A stretch of 16,060 bases of DNA, taken from the NCBI GenBank assembly GCA_031553675.1, contig JAVBLF010000053.1, positions 1-16,060 on the forward strand. The letters run 5' to 3'. The stretch's first letter is position 1, and each line of letters starts with the position of its first letter. Below the pieces are notes generated by a model. It saw nothing but the letters and a program-made list of their open reading frames with translations. It was not told where the DNA came from and did no database searches. Positions 6,322-14,569 of this stretch are shown here, piece after piece. The translations under genes and the position numbers were made by a program. This stretch comes from JAVBLF01 sp031553675 (GTDB lineage Bacteria; Bacillota; Clostridia; Christensenellales; CALWSW01).

Positions 6322-7605
6322 TCAGGACGATTCCACGGCCTCGACGCGATCCAAAAGCTCGGATTGTACTTGATCATATGCGGCGAGAATCCGCGCTATC
6401 ACTTGGCTTTCGCGGTATTGTGAGCGCAGGATCGAACGCCCTGCGCGGCCAAGCTCGTGGCGCGCTTCGGGCCATTCGAGCAGAATTTCCATGTTGATCG
6501 CGAGTCCTTCCGCGTCGCCCACCGGAGAAAGAAGGCCGCTTCGTCCATGCGCGACAATCTCGCGCGTGCCGGGCGCATCGGTGGCGACGACAGGCAAACC
6601 CAGCGCCATCGCCTCCATGACGATGCGCGGGACGCCTTCTTTGCGCGACGGCAAGACGAGCGCATCACAGCCGCTGAGAAGGCGGTGCACGTCCTTTCGA
6701 AAGCCCAGCAGCACGATCCGATCCCGCGCCGGGCTGTTCTCGATCGCCCTCTGTAAGCGTTTGGCATAGCGCCCCCCCAGGCCCAGATTTTCCCCGGCGA
6801 GCACCGCGACCGCATTGCCGTTTTCGGCGCAGAGCTTTTCGAACGCGCGCAGGAAGACGAAATGCCCCTTGACCGGCTCCCAGCGCGCAAAAAACGCGAA
6901 CGCCACCTGCTCCGGCTGGAGGCCGAGCTCGTCGCGAACGGCCGCCCGATCGGCGGCGGCTTCGACGGCCTCGATGTCGATGCCGTTGCCCTCGAAACGC
7001 AGCGGCGCGGCAAAGTGCGCCTTTCGCATGGTCAGCATGTTTTCGCGGTTCTGGGACAAAACGGCCACACTCTGCCGCGCGGCAAAGCGCTCCATCGCCA
7101 GCGAGAATCGAAAGAAGAGCGGCCTTTGGCTGTCGTAAAAGGGCAAACCGTGAACGGTGTGCATGCAGGGGATGCCCGCGATCCGTGCGGCCATGCGTCC
7201 CACGAAGCCCGCGACGCTGCTGTGCGTGTGGACGAGGTCGGGCTTGAGCTTGCGCATGAGGCGGACGAGCTGCACGAGCGCCTTTGCGAGCCGAAACGGT
7301 CGAAGCGATCGCGGTATCTCGGCCGGAAAAAACGAGAACGGACACATGACGCCCGAGGCGCTGGACGCCGCCGCCGTGTACACGACGACGCCCGCCTCTT
7401 GCAGCCCGCGCAGTTTGCCCGCCATCAGCGTTTCGATGAAAAATTGCGTGTTGGCGACGTGCAGCACGCGCATGCCCGCACAGGCCCGCTCCGATTTCGG
7501 CACCGCTGCCTTCCGCCAATCGCCCCACGCGTCGAACTGCGGCGCGATCGACGCGCTGTATTCTTCGCGGCTTCGCGTTCGCCTGTTTTTTCCGCATTCT
7601 TCCAT
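6322..7605 (-). CDS. Glycosyltransferase family 4 (GT-B fold)
   Basis: A retaining sugar transferase for surface polysaccharide or glycolipid assembly, acting at the cytoplasmic face. About 427 residues. The N-terminal Rossmann domain begins MRVLHVANTQFFIE and has the HTVHGLPF segment at about 149-156. The C-terminal domain carries the GT4 signature with the E-x7-E pair (EGVPRIVME, Glu323 and Glu331), then PVVATDAPGTREIV and GRSGLL. Donor and acceptor cannot be predicted, though placement before rfbA-rfbC makes a dTDP-derived or cell-wall sugar plausible. The start is uncertain: ATG at 7605 has a modest AAAGGGG upstream; the family-like start would be the ATG at 7473, but its nearest GGAG lies about 15 nt away, and ATG at 7626 is also in frame. 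The first 44 residues have no family counterpart that I recognise. Confidence 0.88.
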   Translation of the reverse strand: MEECGKNRRTRSREEYSASIAPQFDAWGDWRKAAVPKSERACAGMRVLHVANTQFFIETLMAGKLRGLQEAGVVVYTAAASSASGVMCPFSFFPAEIPRSLRPFRLAKALVQLVRLMRKLKPDLVHTHSSVAGFVGRMAARIAGIPCMHTVHGLPFYDSQRPLFFRFSLAMERFAARQSVAVLSQNRENMLTMRKAHFAAPLRFEGNGIDIEAVEAAADRAAVRDELGLQPEQVAFAFFARWEPVKGHFVFLRAFEKLCAENGNAVAVLAGENLGLGGRYAKRLQRAIENSPARDRIVLLGFRKDVHRLLSGCDALVLPSRKEGVPRIVMEAMALGLPVVATDAPGTREIVAHGRSGLLSPVGDAEGLAINMEILLEWPEARHELGRAGRSILRSQYRESQVIARILAAYDQVQSELLDRVEAVESS

Positions 7606-7628
7606 CAAAAAAAGCCCCTTTCGCATGG

Positions 7629-7649
7629 ATGCACCAAATTTCGGTGCAT
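7629..7649. other. Short inverted repeat before the glycosyltransferase gene
   Basis: Seven-base arms ATGCACC (7629-7635) and GGTGCAT (7643-7649) flank a 7-base spacer, just upstream of the chosen start codon of the family 4 glycosyltransferase. It could be a small operator or an mRNA hairpin affecting start choice. Chance occurrence is not excluded. Confidence 0.35.
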
Positions 7650-7704
7650 TGAGTATGCGCAAAAGGACATTTTTTCAGCCCATGCGGGGCATGCGTTTTT
7701 GGAT

Positions 7705-8178
7705 TTAGGCGGGATCTTCCGGGTCTTCTCCGCGGTTGTAGCGTTCCAGCACCGTGCCGGCCTCGTCAAAGATCTGGAGCGAAAATGCGTCGGGGTAGCC
7801 CTCGTCGTAGACGACACGCGCGACGCCCGCGTTGACGATCATTTTCGCGCAGATGACGCAGGGCTGGTGGGTGCAGTAGAGGGTGGCACCGTCGATCGAA
7901 ACGCCGAGCTTGGCGGCCTGGATGATGGCGTTTTGTTCGGCGTGGATGGCGTAGCAGATCTCCTGGCAGGTGCCCGAGGGGATGTTCTGTTCGCGGCGCA
8001 GGCAGCTTTTGCGTTCGGCGCAACTGAGCAGCCCGCTCGGCGCGCCGTTGTAGCCGGTCGTGAGGATGCGTTTGTTTTTGACGATGATGGCGCCGACCTT
8101 GCGGTTCTCCTGGTAGCAGCTCGACCACAAAGCGATCGCGTGCGCCAGATCCATAAAGCGGTGATCCCATTTGTTCAA
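7705..8178 (-). CDS. dCMP deaminase (ComEB/Dctd type)
   Basis: Zinc-dependent deoxycytidylate deaminase, converting dCMP to dUMP for thymidylate synthesis; cytoplasmic. 157 residues. The catalytic HAE is at 79-81, within HAEQNAI, and the zinc-binding PCVIC at 106-110. Four further cysteines (53, 59, 71, 75) match the extra zinc-binding insertion found in many bacterial and phage dCMP deaminases. The TGYNGAPSG substrate loop is at about 41-49. The start is TTG at 8178: it gives MNKWDHRFMDLA, the usual family N-terminus, behind a GAAGGGCGG-like site; the nearest in-frame ATG would remove the first conserved helix. It is transcribed divergently from groES, with its own strong promoter and a palindromic leader. 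It could head the glycosyltransferase-rfbA-rfbC series. Confidence 0.92.
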   Translation of the reverse strand: MNKWDHRFMDLAHAIALWSSCYQENRKVGAIIVKNKRILTTGYNGAPSGLLSCAERKSCLRREQNIPSGTCQEICYAIHAEQNAIIQAAKLGVSIDGATLYCTHQPCVICAKMIVNAGVARVVYDEGYPDAFSLQIFDEAGTVLERYNRGEDPEDPA

Positions 8179-8210
8179 AGTACTTCGCCGCCCTTCTCAT
8201 GCCGCTCGCG

Positions 8211-8230
8211 GGCACGTCGCGCGACGTGCC
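8211..8230. promoter_or_regulatory. 20-bp perfect palindrome in the dCMP deaminase leader
   Basis: GGCACGTCGC is followed directly by its reverse complement GCGACGTGCC, with no spacer. It starts about 10-17 bp downstream of the predicted start of the deaminase transcript and upstream of its ribosome binding site. The position and symmetry suit a repressor operator. It could also be a leader hairpin, although the lack of a loop is less favourable for RNA. The binding protein is unknown. Confidence 0.5.
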
Positions 8231-8246
8231 GAAGCGTTCTCTACGT

Positions 8247-8277
8247 ATTATATCACAGCGAACGGGCGGATTGTCAA
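8247..8277 (-). promoter_or_regulatory. Promoter of the dCMP deaminase gene
   Basis: -35 TTGACA (8272-8277) and -10 TATAAT (8247-8252) separated by 19 bp. The -10 is extended by TG one base upstream (TGATATAAT), which can compensate for the long spacer. Confidence 0.82.
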
Positions 8278-8364
8278 AAAGCAGGAAACGCGAAGAATCC
8301 GGAGAAATCCGAAGAGATTCGAATATAATCGATGCAGAATGGAGATTATGAGTCTATTCGCAGC

Positions 8365-8393
8365 TTGCGGGGGAATGCCCTTTCGACTATTAT
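8365..8393 (+). promoter_or_regulatory. groESL promoter
   Basis: -35 TTGCGG (8365-8370), a 17-bp spacer and -10 TATTAT (8388-8393). Transcription would start around 8400, so CIRCE lies at the very beginning of the transcript, the usual arrangement for HrcA-controlled groE operons. Confidence 0.75.
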
Positions 8394-8401
8394 TTTCATT
8401 G

Positions 8402-8428
8402 TTAGCACTCGACGATATGGAGTGCTAA
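8402..8428. promoter_or_regulatory. CIRCE operator (HrcA binding site)
   Basis: A perfect match to the CIRCE consensus: TTAGCACTC, nine bases, GAGTGCTAA. It indicates repression by HrcA, relieved by heat shock. It is the only CIRCE I see in the window. Confidence 0.97.
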
Positions 8429-8526
8429 CAGCCAATCATCCCCCTGACATCCCCTTGTTGAGGCAATCTCACACCCAATCGAGTTGATGAACGCAACAAT
8501 CCAATTGTGAACAGGAGGCCGAACCC

Positions 8527-8811
8527 ATGAACATCAAACCCCTGAGCGATCGCGTCGTACTCATGAACGAAGAAGCCGAAACCACCACGGCCGGTGGCAT
8601 TGTTCTCCCGGGCAGCGCCAAAGAAAAACCCCAGGTCGCCGTCGTCAAGGCCGTGGGCCCCGGTGGCGTCGTCGATGGAAAAGAAATCACCATGTACGTC
8701 AAAGAAGGCGACCGCGTCATCTACTCCAAGTATGCCGGCACCGAGATCAAATACGATGGCGATGAATTCATCATCGTCCGCCAGAACGACATCCTCGCGA
8801 TCGTCGAGTAA
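8527..8811 (+). CDS. groES: Co-chaperonin GroES
   Basis: The 10-kDa heptameric lid of the GroEL chaperonin, cytoplasmic; 94 residues, standard length. It starts MNIKPLSDRVV and contains the mobile loop EAETTTAGGIVLPGSAKEKP, followed by GDRVIYSKYAGTEIKYDGDEF and the C-terminal NDILAIVE. AGGAGG stands about 9 nt before the ATG. It is followed 55 bp later by groEL and shares its CIRCE-controlled promoter. Codon usage is C-ending and biased, as expected for a highly expressed gene. Confidence 0.97.
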   Translation: MNIKPLSDRVVLMNEEAETTTAGGIVLPGSAKEKPQVAVVKAVGPGGVVDGKEITMYVKEGDRVIYSKYAGTEIKYDGDEFIIVRQNDILAIVE

Positions 8812-8866
8812 GGCGCTCGAATCGCGTTCACGTTTTTCGACATGAATTTGTAAGGAGGACCCCACC

Positions 8867-10498
<1,632 letters not shown>

Positions 10499-10515
10499 GC
10501 AAACACCTGACTCTA

Positions 10516-10541
10516 AAAAAGTGGCCGAAAGGCCACTTTTT
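10516..10541 (+). terminator. Intrinsic terminator of groESL
   Basis: GTGGCC, loop GAAA, GGCCAC, flanked by an A-run and followed by five T. It lies 17 bp after the groEL stop. The A/T flanks make it potentially bidirectional. Confidence 0.93.
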
Positions 10542-10801
10542 CTGTCCATTGAGATGTCGTCGTTTCACGATCGGATGGCAGCGAGCGATTCGACCGTGAG
10601 CGTCAAACAAGCGCGCCCCTATCCCATACCTACCCATATTCGCCTAGAAGAAAAATATGAAATAACTCAATATTCATCGAAGCGTGGATTTTCTGATTTC
10701 AATATGTTATGCTTATATGGATTGGGAATATTTGCGGTATCGAGTGGGCTTTGCTCATCTGATGTCGTCAGCTCATAATTTTTCAACAGGAAGTTTTATT
10801 T
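10542..10801. other. AT-rich intergenic region before the acetyltransferase gene
   Basis: About 260 bp with no convincing gene. Base composition drops sharply from GC-rich to AT-rich at about 10620, marking the left edge of the foreign-looking island. An 85-codon open frame across it begins inside the groEL terminator and resembles nothing, so I do not call it. The only site I can propose is the weak promoter at its right end. Confidence 0.5.
10751..10779 (+). promoter_or_regulatory. Possible promoter of the acetyltransferase gene
   Basis: TTGCTC (10751-10756), a 17-bp spacer and CATAAT (10774-10779). The start site would fall just before the AGGAAG ribosome binding site at 10788-10793. The hexamers are imperfect in an AT-rich region, so confidence is limited. 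Confidence 0.4.
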
Positions 10802-11302
10802 ATGAACATCAATTTATCAAATGTCTTCGTAAAATTCATTTTGTCAAAAATACAAAGATATGATCATGAAAAATATTGGAAAATGAGAAGCGAGGTCACC
10901 AATCCGCTGTCAAAAAAACCAAAATGGCTGCGGTATATTTACTTGTATAAAATTAAAAAATCGGATACGTTTCATAACGCATCGATGGGAACCGATATGG
11001 GGCAAGGGGCGGAATTTGCCACAGCACCAAAGCTACTACATGGCTTAAGTGGCATCTTTATTGGACATTCAGCCAAAATTGGAGCAAACGTGACAATATG
11101 TCAACAAGTATCAATTATGCAAGGTAACGAGGGTTTGCCTGTTATCGGGGACAACTGTTTTATTGGCGCTGGCGCTAAAATTTTAGGTCATGTGAAGATC
11201 GGAGACAATGTAACCGTTGGAACAAATGCTGTTGTAACAAAAGATGTACCGCCCAATTGCACCGTGGCTGGCGTTCCTGCTAAGCCAGTCACCCATCAAT
11301 AA
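10802..11302 (+). CDS. Hexapeptide-repeat acetyltransferase (serine/polysaccharide O-acetyltransferase-like)
   Basis: A left-handed beta-helix acyltransferase of 166 residues. A charged N-terminal part (about 1-75) precedes the hexapeptide coils: HGLSGIFIGHSAKIGANVTI, a short loop at QGNEGLP, VIGDNCFIGAGAKILG, HVKIGDNVTVGTNAVVTKDVP, ending AGVPAKPV. This CysE-like pattern is common for short acetyltransferases in capsule and exopolysaccharide clusters; it lacks the long N-terminal helical domain of housekeeping CysE. It probably transfers acetyl from acetyl-CoA to a sugar or to serine; the acceptor is not predictable. The ATG at 10802 follows AGGAAG by 8 nt. The gene is strikingly AT-rich (many AAA, ATT and TTA codons) compared with its GC-rich neighbours, and it lies alone on the plus strand between groEL and a MITE-like element, which suggests lateral acquisition. 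cysK in the same window makes a cysteine role possible but unproven. Confidence 0.85.
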   Translation: MNINLSNVFVKFILSKIQRYDHEKYWKMRSEVTNPLSKKPKWLRYIYLYKIKKSDTFHNASMGTDMGQGAEFATAPKLLHGLSGIFIGHSAKIGANVTICQQVSIMQGNEGLPVIGDNCFIGAGAKILGHVKIGDNVTVGTNAVVTKDVPPNCTVAGVPAKPVTHQ

Positions 11303-11354
11303 CACTTCGCGGGAATCTACCGAAGCGGGTTTCCGGATAGGTCTAATGATCTTA

Positions 11355-11517
11355 GAGCCTGTTTCGTATCTCGCCTTTGATGGATTTTTGCGTGGGATTT
11401 TTGTCAGGCGAGGAAGCGACAACGACGCAAAATCGAAGCATTTTTGCTAGGAGGCGGTGACAAAGCATGGCAGAAATCCCACCAAAAAGGCGCAAAGTGG
11501 AGATGCTAAACAGGCTC
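11355..11517. mobile_element. MITE-like element with IS5-type ends
   Basis: A 163-bp element without a coding gene. The ends are inverted: both begin GAGCCTGTTT (left) or its near-identical inverse (right, GAGCCTGTTTAGCATCTC on the minus strand), and similarity extends about 50 bp inward (11355-11405 against 11469-11517). The whole element can fold as a long imperfect hairpin with an inner GCAAAAT/ATTTTTGC stem. It is flanked by TTA on both sides (11352-11354 and 11518-11520), which looks like a 3-bp target duplication. GAGCCTGTT-like ends with TNA duplications are known for some IS5-family groups, so I infer mobilisation by such a transposase. It inserted 14 bp beyond the stop of the GT-C gene. 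Confidence 0.82.
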
Positions 11518-11534
11518 TTAGCACCGATGCCGCG

Positions 11535-13238
11535 TCAACGCCTGGGCATGGCGACGCTGAACATCCCAAATTCGCGGATGTCATAGCGCGTCGCGTCGAA
11601 GAGATCCGTTTCGTAGTCGCGCAGAAGATACGCTGCGTTGGGGTTCTCGGGGACGCCACTCGCGCCGAAGTCGACGACCTGGTAGCGCTCGTGGAAGGGC
11701 AGCCACACCTCGCCGTCGGTGCCGCGCGCATCGGCCCTGCCTTGAAAGTAGAGCGCGTCGGTCTTGTTGTAAAACATCATCAAAATGATCGAAGAGTCAG
11801 GCGAGTACCAATCTTTCGGATACGCCGTCAAGTAGATCGTCTTCGGGTTCTGGCGCTCGGCAAAGGCCAGCGCATCGCCATACCCTGTGGCATTCTCACG
11901 CGCCATGATCGCGGCGTGGTCGGTAAAGTATTGCGCCGTGAAACCCGCAAAAGACACGCCGTACAGCACCGCGACGATCGCCGCCGTCGCGCGCGGCCAA
12001 GCGCAGTCCATCAGCGCGTTCACACCCAGCGCACAGAGCAAGATCAACGGATAAAAGATCAGGTTGACGCGGTTGATGTTGATGCCGTTGAACACGAGCG
12101 CCACCAAAAGCCCCACGATCAACCATGCCAGCAGCGCGAAACGACCTGCGCGGGCTGCGGCATCGGCTTCTTTTCGGGGGGTGAGGCCAAAGCAGAGCGT
12201 CACCAAGCCCAGCGCCGCAAACGGCATCGCGAACAGATAGATCGTGCCGTAGGCCGGAATGGCATTGTGCGCCCAAAGCGGCTTTTGCAGGATCACGACG
12301 TCGAGCAGTGAATGCGCGTTGGCGTAAAGCTGCGCGACCTTGTCCTGGGCAAAGAAGAGGATGTCGTTCACGCGCATGCTGTCCGGAAAGTAGGGGATCG
12401 TGAACGGCCCCACACGCAAGCTTGGCAGCGAGAGCGCATTGATCAAGCTCATCGCGTAGATCGGCCAAGCGATCAGCGCATAGACGCCCAGGCAGATCAG
12501 GGCTTCGCGCAGCTTGATGCGCCGCGTGGCGAGCAAAAACACGCAGATCGCCAGCAGCAGCAACGGCACCGCAAAGATTGCGATCCCATAGCAGTACATC
12601 GCCAGCCCGAAAAAGACCATCGCGATGTACAGAAAACCCCTTCGTTCCACGCCGAGGGTCAGCACATACACGCCCGCCAACAGCACGTGCGGGAAAAGGT
12701 TGCAGTCGAGCGCCCAACGGCTCTGCATGATCTGCCACGGGTTGATCGCGGCGAGAAACAACGCGATCAACGCCGCCCGCCGCCCAAAGATCGCCCGCGC
12801 ATACAGGTAGACGAGCGCGATCCCGACGAGGCTGGCCACCAGCATCGGCAGCCGCGCCGACACGACGCTCAGCCCCAACGCCTTGATGAACGGGATCGTC
12901 GCATAGCTGAGCAGCACGCTCATCTGCCCATAGCCCCATGCCGTGAAGTGCAGCGGCCAGCTCATGCCAAAGCGATCGGTGCCGTGCTGTGCGAGCGCGT
13001 TCGCCTCGACAGCCCCCATCGCGCCGTCCTGGTTCATGCCGCCCGGCACGCTCCCAAACGCGTAGCCGCGCACAGCCAGCGCAATCACGACCGCCAACAC
13101 CGCCCACAAAACATACGCGCGCCGCGACAGCTTGCCGTCACTCTTCATGCGCTTCTTTTTGTCCTGGGTCACAAATCCCGCGATCGGCAGGCATACGCAG
13201 AGCGCCGCCGCGACGTAAAAAAATACGGTGTTAACCAC
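11535..13238 (-). CDS. Integral-membrane GT-C glycosyltransferase (PMT/ArnT-like, PMT_2 type)
   Basis: A polytopic membrane protein of 567 residues with roughly ten or more hydrophobic segments. TM1 is at about 4-23 and TM2 at about 41-56. The first extracytoplasmic loop has GGMNQDGAMGAVEANAL from about 66, the acidic catalytic-loop position of GT-C enzymes. ARLPMLVASLVGIALVYLY and INPWQIMQSRWALDCN follow, as in the PMT_2/GT39-GT83 group. A C-terminal soluble domain includes YLTAYPKDWYSP. It would transfer a sugar from a polyprenyl-phosphate donor to a cell-surface acceptor. The adjacent DPM1/GtrB-like gene is a natural source of that donor. The start is GTG at 13238 with GGAGG 6 nt upstream; the reading upstream to 13280 begins with TTG inside a repeat hairpin and was rejected. 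The acceptor and sugar are unknown. Confidence 0.85.
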   Translation of the reverse strand: MVNTVFFYVAAALCVCLPIAGFVTQDKKKRMKSDGKLSRRAYVLWAVLAVVIALAVRGYAFGSVPGGMNQDGAMGAVEANALAQHGTDRFGMSWPLHFTAWGYGQMSVLLSYATIPFIKALGLSVVSARLPMLVASLVGIALVYLYARAIFGRRAALIALFLAAINPWQIMQSRWALDCNLFPHVLLAGVYVLTLGVERRGFLYIAMVFFGLAMYCYGIAIFAVPLLLLAICVFLLATRRIKLREALICLGVYALIAWPIYAMSLINALSLPSLRVGPFTIPYFPDSMRVNDILFFAQDKVAQLYANAHSLLDVVILQKPLWAHNAIPAYGTIYLFAMPFAALGLVTLCFGLTPRKEADAAARAGRFALLAWLIVGLLVALVFNGININRVNLIFYPLILLCALGVNALMDCAWPRATAAIVAVLYGVSFAGFTAQYFTDHAAIMARENATGYGDALAFAERQNPKTIYLTAYPKDWYSPDSSIILMMFYNKTDALYFQGRADARGTDGEVWLPFHERYQVVDFGASGVPENPNAAYLLRDYETDLFDATRYDIREFGMFSVAMPRR

Positions 13239-13252
13239 GATTGCCTCCGGCG

Positions 13253-13333
13253 GCTTCTTTTTTTGTAAAAAAAGAAGCAAAAAAACTTCTGTATGTCCCC
13301 GGAATTTCCGCCACGCGTATGGCGAAAATTCCG
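13253..13333 (+). repeat. Two-hairpin dispersed repeat, copy 1
   Basis: Hairpin A has 12-bp arms GCTTCTTTTTTT and AAAAAAAGAAGC with a 2-base loop (13253-13278). A linker CAAAAAAACTTCTGTATGTCC-like stretch leads to hairpin B, whose 13-base arms (13300-13312 and 13321-13333) have one mismatch around ACGCGTAT. It lies between the two glycosyltransferase genes, just ahead of the GT-C ribosome binding site. It aligns with copy 2 on the opposite strand. Confidence 0.7.
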
Positions 13334-13407
13334 AAGCGTTCTCCCTACAAAGCGAGCGCTGCCCGGTGCAGGCTCGGTGTGATCCCTACAATATGCGCGA
13401 ATGGCCG

Positions 13408-14337
13408 TCAATGCGCACGTTCACCGCCGCGCGTTTCAGCGACGATGTAGCGCGGACGCCGTTTGACTTCTTCGTAGATGCGCGCGAGGTAAAGGCCGAT
13501 GACGCCCAGGCTGAACATGATGATGCTTCCCATGATCAGGAGGATGAGGATCACCGTCGTGAAGCCTGCGATCGCCTGGCCAGACAGTTTCATGTACACG
13601 GTTTGGATGCCCATCACGACCGAGAACAGAAAGAACACCCCGCCGCAAAAGGTCACGAACTGCATCGGCAGCGTCGAGTAGGCCGCGATGGCGTTGAGGG
13701 CGAGCTTGGTCAGGGCTCTGAGCGACCAGCGCGTTTGGCCTTCGTCGCGCGCGGGAACTTCGAATACGACCTCCGCCGTCCGATAGCCCACCCAACCCGA
13801 CATTGCGCGGAAAAAGGTCTGGCGTTCCGGCATGTCGAGCAGGCTGTCGAGTGCGGCACGGCTCATGAGCTTGAAGTCGGATGCGTTGCGCAGGTCGAGG
13901 CCGCTCGTCACCTGGAGCAGGCCATAAAACAGCTTCGCGCCCCATCGGTGCAGCAGCGGTTCTTTGCCACGCATGGATTTCTTGGCCTGCACGACATCGA
14001 CATCGCCCGCCCGATAGACCGACAACATCTCGACGAGCACGCCTGGCGGATGCTGCATGTCGCAGTCCATCACAGCCGCGCAATCGCCTCGAGCCGCCTT
14101 CAAACCGGCGAAGATCGCGCCCTCCTTGCCGAAGTTTCGGCTCAGCCGGATCGCGCGGATCGATTCGTCGCGCTCGCAAAGCGCACACAGCTTGTCCCAT
14201 GTCCCGTCGCTCGAACCGTCATCGACAAAGATCAGCTCGAAAAGCTCGCCCGCTTCACCCAAGACACGGGCGATCTCGCGCGCGCAACGCTCGACGTTCT
14301 TCTCCTCGTTCCAGGCCGGGACGACGACGGATACCAT
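13408..14337 (-). CDS. Glycosyltransferase family 2, DPM1/GtrB-like polyprenyl-phosphate sugar transferase
   Basis: 309 residues. The GT-A domain starts VSVVVPAWNEEKN. It has the nucleotide-binding DDGSSDGT at about 39-46, LSRNFGKEGAIFAGL at about 65-79, the metal-binding DCD in DCDMQHPP at about 91-98, and RNASDFKLMSR further on. Two C-terminal transmembrane segments (the second around VILILLIMGSIIMF) end in LARIYEEVKRRPRYIV. This is the layout of GtrB/YkcC-type enzymes, which load a hexose from a nucleotide sugar onto undecaprenyl phosphate at the inner membrane face. The ATG at 14337 gives the family start; the nearest AAGGA is about 13 nt away, longer than usual, so the exact start is a little uncertain. 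The GT-C gene follows 169 bp downstream and probably uses the lipid-linked sugar. Confidence 0.9.
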   Translation of the reverse strand: MVSVVVPAWNEEKNVERCAREIARVLGEAGELFELIFVDDGSSDGTWDKLCALCERDESIRAIRLSRNFGKEGAIFAGLKAARGDCAAVMDCDMQHPPGVLVEMLSVYRAGDVDVVQAKKSMRGKEPLLHRWGAKLFYGLLQVTSGLDLRNASDFKLMSRAALDSLLDMPERQTFFRAMSGWVGYRTAEVVFEVPARDEGQTRWSLRALTKLALNAIAAYSTLPMQFVTFCGGVFFLFSVVMGIQTVYMKLSGQAIAGFTTVILILLIMGSIIMFSLGVIGLYLARIYEEVKRRPRYIVAETRGGERAH

Positions 14338-14569
14338 ACGGATACGCAAATCCTTTCTTTTTGTGGCGATGCCCAAAGGCCAAGTTTTGCGCATCGCGCA
14401 CGACCTTTGGAACACACGACTTTAAGCGTCGGCGATGTAACGCGTCTCATCGGAATGGTCGCCCTGATCCAGGCGACCATTCCGGGGCGCCGCAGGCGTA
14501 CAAAAGTTCTTTTGCTACTTTTCTTACAAGAAAAGTAGAGGAAACCTTCCCGAAAAGTAGAGCCCCCCG
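14338..14569. other. Intergenic region between pmbA and the family 2 glycosyltransferase gene
   Basis: 232 bp holding repeat copy 2 and little else. A second copy of CTACTTTTC lies just outside it near 14552-14560 on the minus strand, so the repeat may have been partly duplicated. No clear promoter is visible upstream of the glycosyltransferase start. Confidence 0.5.
14452..14538 (-). repeat. Two-hairpin dispersed repeat, copy 2
   Basis: On the minus strand, hairpin A has 11-bp perfect arms CTACTTTTCTT and AAGAAAAGTAG with a 2-base loop (14515-14538). The linker CAAAAGAACTTTTGTACG-like stretch follows, then hairpin B with perfect 12-bp arms (14452-14463 and 14472-14483, GGAATGGTCGCC on the plus strand). 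It lies after pmbA, where it could also act in transcript ending. It matches copy 1 in order, spacing and linker, in the opposite orientation. Confidence 0.7.

Larger units (their letters stand above)
8179..8526. other. Divergent control region between dCMP deaminase and groES
   Basis: 348 bp without a gene. From left to right it holds the 20-bp palindrome and the leftward promoter of the dCMP deaminase gene, about 90 bp with no recognised element, the rightward groES promoter, CIRCE, and a groES leader of about 100 nt with AGGAGG before the ATG. Confidence 0.8.

Noticed and set aside
7676..7700. Possible plus-strand terminator (CATGC, GGG, GCATG, then a T-run)
   Set aside because: The stem is only 5 bp and no plus-strand gene lies upstream of it; on the coding minus strand there is no T-run.
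10521..10778. An 85-codon plus-strand open frame after groEL
   Set aside because: Starts inside the terminator stem, has no ribosome binding site and no recognisable motif.
13239..13280. A longer N-terminus for the GT-C gene (TTG at 13280)
   Set aside because: It would translate through the repeat hairpin; a GTG at 13238 with GGAGG six bases upstream starts cleanly at the first membrane segment.
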